Assembly (NCBI GenBank): GCA_023146365.1
Contig: JAGLCE010000020.1
Coordinates: forward strand, 1 to 28,207
Length of the DNA stretch: 28,207 nucleotides
From: Endozoicomonadaceae bacterium
GTDB taxonomy: Bacteria; Pseudomonadota; Gammaproteobacteria; Pseudomonadales; Endozoicomonadaceae
Reading direction: 5' to 3'
Each line of letters opens with the position of its first letter. Position 1 is the first letter of the stretch. The position numbers and the translations under genes are program-made. Of this stretch, positions 1-8,234 are shown piece by piece. The notes under the pieces were generated by a model. That model saw only the letters and a program-made list of their open reading frames with translations, ran no database searches and was not told the origin of the DNA.

Positions 1-48
1 ACATGATGAAAGTGCTTGGACTGATTAAAATATGATGATGTTTTTGCC

Positions 49-570
49 CTAACATACCACAGTCGTTCCTTGGACAATTCGTGTTCTACCAATAGTATTG
101 AAAATAATCGCCGTGTTAAATGCATGGGTTGTATTCTGACTCTCCATGAGGCAAAAACGTGCGGTGTTCTGTGTCGCCCCATTGGTCGTACCGCGTGGAC
201 CATAAGAAAGTCGACTGATATCTCTGGACCAGTCAATTTTTAGACTATTAGGAGGCAGTTGATGAGTTTTTAATACTTCATCGAGGTTATTCTTTACTCC
301 GTCATTATTCTCATCCGTAAAGATATACCATCCGTCACTCCAAGTATTTATTTTTCTAATCGTTACCCACATATTTTTATTTAACGCTACAGATCGGGCA
401 TATCCAAGCGATGCACGAAAGTTAGTTACTTCAGTATCCATACGATGTTTGGACACCATTTTTGACACATACGGTGAAGCAGAAATAACAACAATACAAG
501 AGATTGCCATACTTATCAGCAACTCTAGCATGGTAAAACCTTTCAATCTTCTTGAGAAATCCTTTTTCAT
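49..570 (-). CDS. fimT: Type IV pilus minor pseudopilin, FimT/GspH family
   Basis: This 173-residue protein has a class III prepilin leader: a short basic stretch (MKKDFSRRLKG), then FTMLELL with the conserved Glu at position 5 of the mature protein, then a hydrophobic helix to about residue 35. PilD-type peptidase should cut after Gly11. The remainder (about 40-173) fits the GspH/FimT globular domain and carries two Cys (near 140 and at the C-terminus) that could form a disulfide. Family members sit at the tip of type IV pili or related fibres and help start assembly or bind DNA. AGGT about ten bases upstream could be its ribosome site. No other pilus gene is in the window, so it is an orphan here. 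FimT, FimU and GspH cannot be separated by eye. Confidence 0.85.
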   Translation of the reverse strand: MKKDFSRRLKGFTMLELLISMAISCIVVISASPYVSKMVSKHRMDTEVTNFRASLGYARSVALNKNMWVTIRKINTWSDGWYIFTDENNDGVKNNLDEVLKTHQLPPNSLKIDWSRDISRLSYGPRGTTNGATQNTARFCLMESQNTTHAFNTAIIFNTIGRTRIVQGTTVVC

Positions 571-795
571 TTTCTAAGTACCTGTCAAATATAACATGAC
601 TTTTTTGTTCAATTTTAATTGGATCGGTAGTAATGCCACTCTGATTTTTGTTTGATTTTATTAATTATAATTATCCATCTGGATGGCCTCAACATAAGTA
701 GCTGATTTAATCAAGATCATTAAAATTTTCGAATTTTATCACTCACTAGAAAGTTTAGCAGAATATTTAACGCCACATAATCATTATAGTACCAC

Positions 796-975
796 TCACC
801 GGTTTTTTGACGCACCTAATTCCGCATAACAGAGTTGTGACACACCATGGAGAATATCCGATAAAAACTCAATCGGATTAAGGTAGTTTAAGGCTTTTTG
901 CGGGCGAATGTTGATTATAAATTGAGCATCATCAATTTTATTTCTCGACAATCTGCCAATCTTCATGCCCTTCGG
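796..975 (-). pseudogene. Transposase C-terminal remnant, IS30-like (integrase-core type)
   Basis: Reading the minus strand from 975 gives an open frame with no start codon that ends at a TGA at 796-798. It contains FIINIRPQKALNYLNPIEFL, the pattern found at the end of DDE integrase-type transposases (two Asn or Thr, RPxKxLxYxxPxEFL). This is the last part of a transposase whose front is missing. The IS30 family is my best match, but IS3-type ends are similar. It abuts a second, unrelated transposase fragment at 963-1157. Confidence 0.6.
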
Positions 976-1157
976 CTATGTACGGAACAAAGCTTGAAGC
1001 AGAGCTTGGAATCTATTTGATCATTTTTTGAATGTTCATTTTTCAACACTCTACGAAGCATATCTAGTCCTAGTCTGAATAGAGCTTTGGCTGGCCACAA
1101 ATGTTTATTCAAAGGTAGCTGTTTCAGTGGACGATTTCTATAGGCTCTTTTTATCAC
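963..1157 (-). pseudogene. Transposase C-terminal fragment, possibly IS4 family
   Basis: This 64-residue GTG-started frame contains LWPAKALFRLGLDMLRRVL. It resembles the tail of IS4-family transposases, where a basic segment is followed by an (F)RxGLDxLRR motif. No catalytic DDE residues are present, so it cannot be functional. It overlaps the IS5-like N-terminal fragment (1138-1317) in another frame. The junction therefore looks like an internal deletion or one element inserted into another. The family assignment comes from motif memory only. Confidence 0.45.
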
Positions 1158-1317
1158 TCGGCGGGTAGCTGGGGCGACCTGTTTTAGACGCGTAAATTAA
1201 GGAGAGCAACTTTTCAATATCTGACCAGTCCAACAACGCTTCCGTATCATCAAGACTATGAAGAATTGGATGATTTAGGTCAGTGGTTGAAACGAAAAGT
1301 GTGAAGGATTTTTGCAT
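1138..1317 (-). pseudogene. IS5-family transposase N-terminal fragment
   Basis: From an ATG at 1317 the minus strand encodes 59 residues ending at TAG (1138-1140). The segment ALLDWSDIEKLLSLIYASK, followed by TGRPSYPP, is the characteristic N-terminus of IS5/IS1182-type transposases (LIDW ... IYxSxxGRPSYPP). The catalytic core that should follow is absent. A second, more degraded copy of the same start lies at 22244-22324, so this IS has been active in the genome. Confidence 0.65.
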
Positions 1318-1360
1318 GCCGATATTTTACCAGAATATGATCGGCTGTGTTGAGTTATGC
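1250..1360 (-). repeat. IS5-like element left end, copy 1 (copy 2 at 22242-22369)
   Basis: This stretch covers the start of the IS5-like transposase fragment and about 45 bases in front of it. It matches 22242-22369 at many positions, both copies reading on the minus strand. Shared blocks include GCATGC next to GATATTTT, AATATG-TCGGC and GAGTTATGC. Copy 1 lacks about four codons present in copy 2. The shared non-coding part probably marks the terminal region of the element. The exact inverted repeat was not determined. Confidence 0.6.
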
Positions 1361-1982
1361 TGAGTTCTCTCTAGATTTTATAATTGCGTTATTATTATCC
1401 GAGGAATTCCCAGGCATTTTGAGCGCCAGGAAGGCGTAATGTGAGCCATTCTCCTCCCTATAATACTGGTGTTTGCTATGTTGTAACCTTCCATCCGTGC
1501 CGATTCAAAGAGCATTCCGGCAATCAGACCGAGATGCTCCTTGGCAGGGGCTCTCTTTCGTCTGTCATACCCGAGATGCCAGTTTCACGTATCATGAAGT
1601 AATCAAATAAATAGGCTTCGATCATGCATGGCATGAACGTCTAGTTGAAAGGTTAATAATTACAATAAATTACAATATTTGTCTCATGATCAGTGTTAAC
1701 AATAAAGACAATCAAAATTGGTATTTATTTTTAATGATGATTAATCACTCTAACACCTTTTATTCCTATCACAACACTAAAACGAATATGACGCAGTCGC
1801 GTTATTTTATGTGTTGATTTGACGATGAGTATTAATTGACATCCATCTAAATTTCAGGCTGATTTTTTATGAACTGTTTTTTATGATTGAAGTCGAATAT
1901 GATAATTACTTTAAGTTTGTCTTGTGTAAGCGGTAAAGCAATCTTTATATCTTCAACACTTTTAATGTAGGACTATCTTTAA
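1361..1982. other. Non-coding stretch before the beta-helix protein gene
   Basis: No intact gene is seen. About 1390-1600 may hold degraded coding sequence on the minus strand: an open frame reads KEHLGLIAGMLFESARMEGY, which I cannot assign to a family. Direct-repeat copy A sits at 1543-1600. From about 1610 to 1982 the sequence is very AT-rich and probably carries the promoter of the gene starting at 1983. AGGA lies about ten bases before that ATG. Confidence 0.4.
1543..1600. repeat. Direct repeat copy A flanking the 649-aa gene
   Basis: This 58-base segment recurs at 4025-4092 in the same orientation. The last 35 bases (from CATACCCGAG to ATCATGAAGT) are identical in both copies. GGCTCTCTTTCGTC near the front is also identical. 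Copy B has ten extra bases between the blocks. The two copies bracket the gene at 1983-3932. Whether the repeat is an IS remnant or a recombination scar is unknown. Confidence 0.75.
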
Positions 1983-3932
1983 ATGCAATCAATTATCAAA
2001 CCTGTCACCATGATTAACTCACCTTATTCGGAAGATGTGGACATAAACAACAGAGGCGAAACGTATCATGACTTAACTGATACCGTATTAACCGGAAATG
2101 CCAGAAATGCCAGAAATGCCAGAAGAGTTACAAGCCATTTATCTGAAGCAGATCAACAAGCAACTAATTTACATTTACCTCATGTTGATTTTGTCGCTAC
2201 CTCAAATGATATATACCACAATAGACATAACAGAACTGTTAATTTAGAGGATGATCAAGGCTATCAGGGCAGTTCAGAAGGCAACCGTTCTTCCTTCTAT
2301 CAAGAAAACTGCAATAATACTAAATACGATATTCCTCCCAAAAATCGATCAAAGCAGAGCCGATTCTCCACAGCTATAAAAACCGCGTCTTCTTTTTTTA
2401 CTAGCCTGTTTTCCACGGGTGGTAAAAAAATGGGGGACTTTAACGTAACATTTAAACCGAAAGAAATAGTCGCTTCACTCGTTAAGCTATGTTGTCCTTG
2501 CGCAACTTTTATACTTCAAAGTGTCGTATTTTTATCTACTGTTAACTATAGTGGAGCAAGCGATAAAACCAATACAGATCCTCTTTCTGATAGAAAAACA
2601 GCCTCTACAAATCCAAAAAATATGAAAGATATCCCGAAAGATATCAATAATATTGAAATGTTAAATAAAATTGGTAGGGACCCTGACTTTCCGGCTAACG
2701 GAACTTATCGGTTTACCCAGAATCTTGATGGGAGTGGATTTAAAGCGCCAATGAACAATTTTTGCGGTGTTTTAGATGGAAACGGTTACGCTATTTCAGG
2801 CGTGACTTGCTGTCTGACACAGGTACTTTCAGGTCATGGTGTCATTAAAAATCTTACTGTCATCGGTGCGAACATTTTCAGCGCAGACTGTTCCTCGGTA
2901 ATTGCCGGTTTCATGACAGGGAATGCCAGCATAAAATTCGTCACGGTAACGGATAGCCATGTTACATCGCCTCTTGTAGAGGGGTATGGGATAAGCGTGG
3001 ATCTTAATAACGGCATAATAACCGAGTATATGGACGGCTATACTTGCATTGAAAATTGTAAGGTAGAAAATTGTACTCTTACGGCGCTGTCTACTGCTGA
3101 CGTAACGGGAGGTTGTCTTTCAGGAGTGATGGACGGCTTTCCAAAAACTACCAACAACACGATTAAAGGCTGTAGAATTAATTCAGTGGCAAACTACGCA
3201 AGTATCGGTTGTGTATCAGGAGTCATGGAGGGTCACCCTAAAAGCTCAAGCGATTATGTAAGCGGATGCCACTGTACAACACACGGAGATCATACACGAG
3301 TCGGTATTGCTACGTCAGTGGTATACAATGGTGTTATCATTAAAAACGGTACATTTATAGACTCTACAGCTACAGCTCATGGGAACAACTCAATGGTTGC
3401 TATTGTCCCCACTACGTATGAGGGCGTCATGAGTGATTCTGTAAATACAATCTCCGATAGCACGGCTGACAACTGTACACTGACAGCAAATGCAAGTGAT
3501 TCTAATGCCTCTGTCTGGACGTTAGCTGATCCTAAAGATGTGATGGTTGAAAACTGTAAGGATATTAATTGTACCGTCGTAACTACCGGCCCAGGTAGAG
3601 TGACGAGAGCCAAATCTACTACAACAGGGGCGACGACCACCACTGAGCAAGCGGTAAACGCACCTTTACTGCTAATTGGAGGGGTAGTCGCATTCGCTGC
3701 TACTTTTATAGGGGTTATTGGATGTGTAGGCTACTCTCTTCGCAATGGATACAAAGAGGGCAAACAGGGTCGTGCTCTTTTGATGCACCCTTTACATTCT
3801 TGTGCAGAAACGTTGAGTCGTTTCTATCAGCGTTGCCGAGGGAATTTGCTGTTGCCAAGAGAAGACTTAGAGAATCTTAGACGCTCTATAGAAGACGACT
3901 TTCCGGAGGATGTGCAAACGACAGAGGTTTGA
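1983..3932 (+). CDS. Unknown membrane protein with probable beta-helix (GLUG-like) domain
   Basis: This 649-residue protein is of no family I can name. Residues 1-160 are polar and probably disordered, with a triple NAR repeat near 39-47. A hydrophobic segment lies at about 163-188 (it includes CCPCATFILQS) and a second at about 560-585 (LLLIGGVVAFAATFIGVIG). Between them, about 225-530 is rich in Gly, Thr, Asn and Cys, with recurring short strands such as GVIKNLTVIGANI and IENCKVENCTL. This resembles right-handed beta-helix or GLUG repeats. The last 60 residues are charged. The simplest model is a loop domain exposed outside the membrane with both ends on the other side, or an effector placed in a host membrane. 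No classical N-terminal signal peptide is seen. AGGA lies ten bases before the ATG. The gene stands alone and is flanked by direct repeats and IS debris, which suggests acquisition. Confidence 0.75.
   Translation: MQSIIKPVTMINSPYSEDVDINNRGETYHDLTDTVLTGNARNARNARRVTSHLSEADQQATNLHLPHVDFVATSNDIYHNRHNRTVNLEDDQGYQGSSEGNRSSFYQENCNNTKYDIPPKNRSKQSRFSTAIKTASSFFTSLFSTGGKKMGDFNVTFKPKEIVASLVKLCCPCATFILQSVVFLSTVNYSGASDKTNTDPLSDRKTASTNPKNMKDIPKDINNIEMLNKIGRDPDFPANGTYRFTQNLDGSGFKAPMNNFCGVLDGNGYAISGVTCCLTQVLSGHGVIKNLTVIGANIFSADCSSVIAGFMTGNASIKFVTVTDSHVTSPLVEGYGISVDLNNGIITEYMDGYTCIENCKVENCTLTALSTADVTGGCLSGVMDGFPKTTNNTIKGCRINSVANYASIGCVSGVMEGHPKSSSDYVSGCHCTTHGDHTRVGIATSVVYNGVIIKNGTFIDSTATAHGNNSMVAIVPTTYEGVMSDSVNTISDSTADNCTLTANASDSNASVWTLADPKDVMVENCKDINCTVVTTGPGRVTRAKSTTTGATTTTEQAVNAPLLLIGGVVAFAATFIGVIGCVGYSLRNGYKEGKQGRALLMHPLHSCAETLSRFYQRCRGNLLLPREDLENLRRSIEDDFPEDVQTTEV
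2097..2123 (+). repeat. Tandem 9-bp repeat, three units, in frame
   Basis: The unit AATGCCAGA occurs three times in a row inside the coding sequence starting at 1983. It encodes Asn-Ala-Arg three times. Nine is a multiple of three, so unit gain or loss would change length without breaking the frame. Confidence 0.9.
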
Positions 3933-3937
3933 ATCAT

Positions 3938-3955
3938 ACGGTGTAACAATACCGT
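3938..3955 (+). terminator. Weak hairpin just after the beta-helix gene
   Basis: ACGGT and ACCGT pair around an eight-base loop, six bases after the stop codon at 3930-3932. There is no run of T after the stem, so it may only be an RNA-end structure or a weak terminator. Confidence 0.2.
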
Positions 3956-4024
3956 CATGCTTATGAAGGTTAGAGCACATTCAAACGTGCTTGGATAGAT
4001 GAATAACTGAATTTACCCTTACTC

Positions 4025-4092
4025 GGCAGAGGCTCTCTTTCGTCAGCGGTATAGTGCCATACCCGAGATGCCAGTTTCACGTATCATGAAGT
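4025..4092. repeat. Direct repeat copy B flanking the 649-aa gene
   Basis: This 68-base partner of the repeat at 1543-1600 has a perfect 35-base block at its end and a 14-base block near its front. It ends six bases before the feoC stop region, so it fills most of the gap between the convergent beta-helix gene and the feo operon. Confidence 0.75.
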
Positions 4093-4098
4093 CATCAC

Positions 4099-4356
4099 TT
4101 AGACAAGTTGGGAGTGAGGGATTTGTTCGGGCTTTGCAACTCGTGGACCCAGCCAGCAGTAGATCTCAGTTTGTTCTGGAGGACAGGAAGCGCAACCTTT
4201 GTTACAGGCTAGTGTTTCTTTGCGAACGCGGCCTTTTTTGAGCCAATGAGATAACATGCCACGGAGTGCATCTGGGCTGCTTTTAAAGTGCTTAGACAGC
4301 TCATCTAAGCTTGCTTGACCCTGTGTGGCCAAGTAGTTTTTCAGAGGTATCAACAT
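4099..4356 (-). CDS. feoC: FeoC, small winged-helix protein of the Feo system
   Basis: The protein has 85 residues. An N-terminal winged-helix segment (LIPLKNYLATQGQASLDELS...) is followed by CNKGCASCPPEQTEIYC, the spaced cysteine cluster of FeoC, which in relatives binds an iron-sulfur cluster or protects FeoB from proteolysis. I chose the ATG at 4354-4356, which overlaps the feoB stop as TAATG. An upstream TTG would lengthen it by five residues but overlaps feoB more. It is the third gene of feoABC. The C-terminal tail after residue about 72 is variable in the family. Confidence 0.85.
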   Translation of the reverse strand: MLIPLKNYLATQGQASLDELSKHFKSSPDALRGMLSHWLKKGRVRKETLACNKGCASCPPEQTEIYCWLGPRVAKPEQIPHSQLV

Positions 4357-6710
4357 TATGAGTTGCAACAACTCTTGCTATGGGCGACTGTTACCGGCAC
4401 TTTGTTGTTCATTTCGATACTGCCGAACCGACGCAGCCCCAAGGTGACTGCGATAAAAATTGTTAGCATACCGGCGATCCAGCTAGTTGCACTGACAGGG
4501 TTCTGGATCCAAATGGATGCTTGATAGTATAGCGTGGCTGCGAGATAGCCCATGAAAAACGTCCATGAGGCGATAAATACGGTCCAACGCATGCTGGTTT
4601 CTCGGTAGATTGCGCCGAGCGCAGCGACACAGGGGGTGTACAGAAGAATCAGGAGAAGATAGGCAATGGCGGCGGCTTTGGTGGCAAATAGCTGTTGCAT
4701 AACACTTAAGTTGGTAGCAGCCATACCCTGTTCTTCGACCACAGCACCGCTATCAGAGATGATGCCAATCTGGATGCCCAAGGGGTCAGCGAGACGGCTA
4801 CCAATAGCCGCTAAATGTCCAGGGATGGTCGCAAAAGCCTCTGTAATGCCGCCCCAGAGACTATATTCATCACTGATATTGACAGATGAAGCACCTGCGA
4901 GCTGGCTGTACATGGCATCAAGGGTGCCAACAATGGCCTCTTTTGCAAAGATACCCGTGAAGATCCCCACAGCAGCGGGCCAATTCGCTTCAGTCATACC
5001 CATAGGGGAGAATATGGGCGTAATGGTACGGCCGACTTCACTCAGTACCGACTTATCTGTGTTTTGATTTCCGAAGGTGCCATCAGTACCCATGGAGTTC
5101 AGTATACTTAGCACGGTGACAACGAGAACTATAATTTTGCCGGCACCAAGAATGAAAACTTTCAGGCGATCCCAGGTGTGAAGTAGTACCTGTTTGACCT
5201 GAGGGCGGTGATAGTCAGGCAGCTCCATAATAAACGGGACAGATGCAGAGGGAAGCAGGGTGCGCTTCATGATGGCCGCTGTTAACAGGGCTACGGCAAT
5301 ACCCGTCAAATACAGCAAAAACACTACATTTTGGCCGTTATAGGGGAAGAATGCAGCAGCAAAGAGAATATAGACCGGCAGACGTGCGCTACAGGACATA
5401 AAAGGCGCCATCATGATTGACAGCATTCTGTCCCGAGGATTATCCATGGTGCGCGCACCCATGATAGAGGGTACGTTACAGCCAAAGCCCACGAGAAGCG
5501 AAACGAAGGATTTACCTGGAAGTCCGACAGCGTTCATCGCACGGTCGATCACAAAAGCGGCACGAACCATGTAGCCGGAGTCTTCCAGTATCGAAAGAAA
5601 CAGGAACAGGCAGGCAATGACAGGGATAAAGGTTGAAACGGTTTGGATGCCCGTGCCCACACCGTCAGCCAGCAGGGTAGTCAGAAATTCTGGAGCGTTT
5701 ATGCGGATCAGGAGGTAGCGCACGCCATCCACCAGAAGGATGCCGCTGAAAATATCAAAGAAATCGATGAAGGCACTACCCACCTGAATGGTGAACAGGA
5801 ATAGCAAGTACATTATGCCGAGGAAGATGGGTAGACCCAGTATTCGGTGCAAAACGACGGCATCAATTTTGGCGCTGATGCTTTCCGACAGAGTGCCACA
5901 ACGCTCTAGCACTTGACCCGTTATATTGCTGATGAAACGATAGCGGGCATCTGCAATGAGGATATCAGCATCTTCCCCGCAGGTTGCTTCCAGTGACGTG
6001 CGACTACACTGGACGATATACAGTGTATCGCTGTTTAGCCACTGTTCCAGGTCACTGTCGCCTTCTAGCAGTTTGAGTGCCAGCCAATCCGCTGCAACGT
6101 GATGACGTTCAGCGATCAGCGTTAGTGACTCTGCCAGTTGACGGATGGCGAGATGTAAATCGTTTGAAGGAACGGTATTGTGCTGAGCAGGCGTCGACGG
6201 ATTCTTAATCGTGTGATTAATCACCATCTGGAGGTTTTCTATGCCGTCTCCACTAATGGCTACCACCGGTACGACTGGACAGCCCAGTAATTGCCCCAGT
6301 TGAGTGACATCCAGTTTCATGCCTTTCTTTTTGAGCATGTCCATCATGTTGAGCACAACAATGATGGGCTGTTTCATTTCCAGCAGCTGCGTGGTGAGGT
6401 AGAGATTACGCTCAAGATTGGATGCATCAATGATATTGATGATTAGGTCGGCATGGCCGGCTAGTACGTAGTCACGGGCAATACGTTCATCTAGAGAGAT
6501 GTTTTCACTGAGAACATCCAGTGAATAAGTACCGGGAAGGTCGACAAGGGTAATGTGCTTACCATGGAAGTCGTATTCACCGGTTTTTTTTTCAATGGTG
6601 ACTCCGGGCCAGTTACCGACCCGATGACGTGTACCAGTCATGGCGTTGAACAGACTAGTTTTACCTGTATTGGGATTGCCGACAACGGCGATGGTAAAGG
6701 AATCTGACAT
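4356..6710 (-). CDS. feoB: FeoB, ferrous iron transporter
   Basis: This 784-residue inner-membrane Fe(II) permease is driven or gated by its GTPase domain. The N-terminal G domain shows G1 GNPNTGKTS (11-19), G3 DLPGTYSL (57-64) and G4 NMMD (121-124). A helical regulatory domain follows to about 270. The membrane part then has two Gate (nucleoside-recognition-like) regions with the conserved GFGCNVPSIMGARTMDNPRD and the later VGIFTGIFAKEAIVGTL. Length fits enterobacterial-type FeoB. It lies six bases after feoA and overlaps feoC. Expression is probably controlled from the Fur-like site before feoA. Confidence 0.97.
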   Translation of the reverse strand: MSDSFTIAVVGNPNTGKTSLFNAMTGTRHRVGNWPGVTIEKKTGEYDFHGKHITLVDLPGTYSLDVLSENISLDERIARDYVLAGHADLIINIIDASNLERNLYLTTQLLEMKQPIIVVLNMMDMLKKKGMKLDVTQLGQLLGCPVVPVVAISGDGIENLQMVINHTIKNPSTPAQHNTVPSNDLHLAIRQLAESLTLIAERHHVAADWLALKLLEGDSDLEQWLNSDTLYIVQCSRTSLEATCGEDADILIADARYRFISNITGQVLERCGTLSESISAKIDAVVLHRILGLPIFLGIMYLLFLFTIQVGSAFIDFFDIFSGILLVDGVRYLLIRINAPEFLTTLLADGVGTGIQTVSTFIPVIACLFLFLSILEDSGYMVRAAFVIDRAMNAVGLPGKSFVSLLVGFGCNVPSIMGARTMDNPRDRMLSIMMAPFMSCSARLPVYILFAAAFFPYNGQNVVFLLYLTGIAVALLTAAIMKRTLLPSASVPFIMELPDYHRPQVKQVLLHTWDRLKVFILGAGKIIVLVVTVLSILNSMGTDGTFGNQNTDKSVLSEVGRTITPIFSPMGMTEANWPAAVGIFTGIFAKEAIVGTLDAMYSQLAGASSVNISDEYSLWGGITEAFATIPGHLAAIGSRLADPLGIQIGIISDSGAVVEEQGMAATNLSVMQQLFATKAAAIAYLLLILLYTPCVAALGAIYRETSMRWTVFIASWTFFMGYLAATLYYQASIWIQNPVSATSWIAGMLTIFIAVTLGLRRFGSIEMNNKVPVTVAHSKSCCNS

Positions 6711-6716
6711 GTTACT

Positions 6717-6947
6717 TTACCCGGTGACCTTGACAATACGTGCTTCATCCTTGCGCAAACTTAATTGAAAACCACGCAGCTCCAGCTCAATGGGGTCGCC
6801 CAGAGGAGCAACACGGCACACTCGGAAACTGGTTCCTGGGGTCATACCCATGCTGAGAAGCTTGCGCCGGTAGGCGCGCTGATCGGAGGTGAAGCCAGTG
6901 ATGGTTCCGCTGTCTCCGACGGTTAGATCGCCCAATGTTAACGTCAT
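6717..6947 (-). CDS. feoA: FeoA, SH3-like accessory protein for FeoB
   Basis: The protein has 76 residues with the FeoA pattern: LTLGDLTVGDSGTITGF, then RRKLLSMGMTPGTSFRV, PLGDPIELELRG and SLRKDEARIV. FeoA is a small cytosolic SH3-fold protein that interacts with FeoB and is needed for full Fe(II) uptake. I chose the ATG at 6947 because the family starts there and AGGAGG lies 12 bases upstream. A longer frame to 6980 adds residues that do not fit the family. It is the first gene of feoABC. Confidence 0.93.
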   Translation of the reverse strand: MTLTLGDLTVGDSGTITGFTSDQRAYRRKLLSMGMTPGTSFRVCRVAPLGDPIELELRGFQLSLRKDEARIVKVTG

Positions 6948-7015
6948 TAGAGTGGTGTTCCTCCTGTGGCAGTTAAACATCCAATACGGGTTCTGACGAA
7001 TGGTGAATGCTATAA

Positions 7016-7034
7016 CAATTAAGAATCATTATCA
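7016..7034 (-). promoter_or_regulatory. Fur-box-like operator before feoA
   Basis: On the minus strand the sequence is TGATAATGATTCTTAATTG. It matches the first half of the Fur consensus (GATAATGAT) well and the second half partly. A possible -35 TTGACT lies just upstream, with CTTAAT 17 bases further as a weak -10 overlapping the box. This placement fits repression of feoABC by iron-loaded Fur, about 70-90 bases before the feoA start. Confidence 0.7.
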
Positions 7035-7124
7035 ATTAGGAGTCAAGTTACTTTGAATTGTTATCAGTGACTGACAAAGATTAGGGTTATGTTTCGATCA
7101 GTGAATGATCATGGATTATTTGGT

Positions 7125-7161
7125 TTCATTTCAAGAGCACTGTTCATTTCAAGAGCTCTTG
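7125..7161. repeat. Direct 14-bp repeat with 12-bp palindrome after pfkA
   Basis: TTCATTTCAAGAGC occurs at 7125-7138 and again at 7143-7156. The second copy runs into the perfect palindrome CAAGAGCTCTTG (7150-7161). It lies just beyond the pfkA stop (minus strand) and could act as an RNA-end hairpin. There is no T run of terminator type. Confidence 0.6.
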
Positions 7162-7175
7162 TTGGGTGATATATA

Positions 7176-8156
7176 TTACATTGCCAGAATGTTTGATAGC
7201 CGAAACAGGTCATTTTGGAACGTAGGTTTTGTTCTGACAGTCTCCATGAGTGGCAGACTACGTATCTGATGATGCTGAACTGCTGCCATCATACCGCTGG
7301 CTCCGGAAAGCAGCTGTTCGACAGCATAGATACCCAAACGCCCAGCTAATACCCTGTCAGCACAGCTGGGAGAGCCTCCGCGCTGAATATGCCCAAGAAT
7401 AGTGACGCGAATATCATGATCTGGTAGCTGCTGGGTGGTGATACTGGCCAGTTCGGCAGCCCCCCCGTTCTTGTGCCCCTCTGCGACAATGACAATACAG
7501 GGATGATCGTCCAAATTCCTTTTTGTAAACGATTGAATGATGTCATCAATAGGCTGGTTGTGCTCAGGTATGAGGATGGCAGAGCAGCCGGCGGCTATAC
7601 CAGCGTTTAATGCGATAAAGCCTGAGTCTCGTCCCATAACCTCAATAAAAAACAGGCGGGTGTGGGAGTGCGCAGTGTCATGGATCTTGTCGATAGCGTC
7701 CACAACGGTATTGATTGCGGTGTCGTAACCGATACAGGCATCGGTACCGAATATGTCGTTGTCGATAGTGGCTGGAATACCCATGACGGCAATGGCATAC
7801 TCTTCTTCCAATAGAGCGGCACCAGTCAGCGATCCGTCGCCACCGATAACAATCAGTGCGTCGATACCCGCTTGGTTTAGATTCTCCCAAGCCTGACGTC
7901 GTCCATTAGATGTATGGAAAGCCTGACAGCGTGAGGATTTTAGTAGAGTCCCACCACGACAAAGGTTATGCATCAACGCGTGATCTTCGAGTGGCGTGAA
8001 CCAGCCGTTAATCAACCCTTGATAACCCGCTTTGATACCAGTCACTGCGATGTCATAGTGTTTACCAGCGCAGGCCACAGCGCGAATGGCTGCATTCATG
8101 CCGGGTGCATCGCCGCCGGAGGTTAGTAGACCGATATGTTTGATGGGGTGTTTCAT
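7176..8156 (-). CDS. pfkA: ATP-dependent 6-phosphofructokinase
   Basis: This 326-residue enzyme converts fructose 6-phosphate and ATP to fructose 1,6-bisphosphate in glycolysis. It has GLLTSGGDAPGMNAAIR at the N-terminus and GGDGS at 105-109; the Gly where PPi enzymes carry Asp points to ATP as donor. It also has catalytic TIDND (130-134), MGR (174-176), the EGH motif and HIQRGG near the C-terminus. Length fits bacterial PfkA (about 320). The start ATG is supported by family alignment; AAAGAG just before it and AGGA further up are only fair ribosome sites. The gene is monocistronic here, and a heptamer tandem repeat lies about 80-110 bases upstream. Confidence 0.95.
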   Translation of the reverse strand: MKHPIKHIGLLTSGGDAPGMNAAIRAVACAGKHYDIAVTGIKAGYQGLINGWFTPLEDHALMHNLCRGGTLLKSSRCQAFHTSNGRRQAWENLNQAGIDALIVIGGDGSLTGAALLEEEYAIAVMGIPATIDNDIFGTDACIGYDTAINTVVDAIDKIHDTAHSHTRLFFIEVMGRDSGFIALNAGIAAGCSAILIPEHNQPIDDIIQSFTKRNLDDHPCIVIVAEGHKNGGAAELASITTQQLPDHDIRVTILGHIQRGGSPSCADRVLAGRLGIYAVEQLLSGASGMMAAVQHHQIRSLPLMETVRTKPTFQNDLFRLSNILAM

Positions 8157-8234
8157 GGCTCTTTGATGATTCCTGGCTTGTGTTAACGTTGAAATTTCTT
8201 GAGTGTTCGTCGGGCTTTAAAGCATGTCGGCCTA

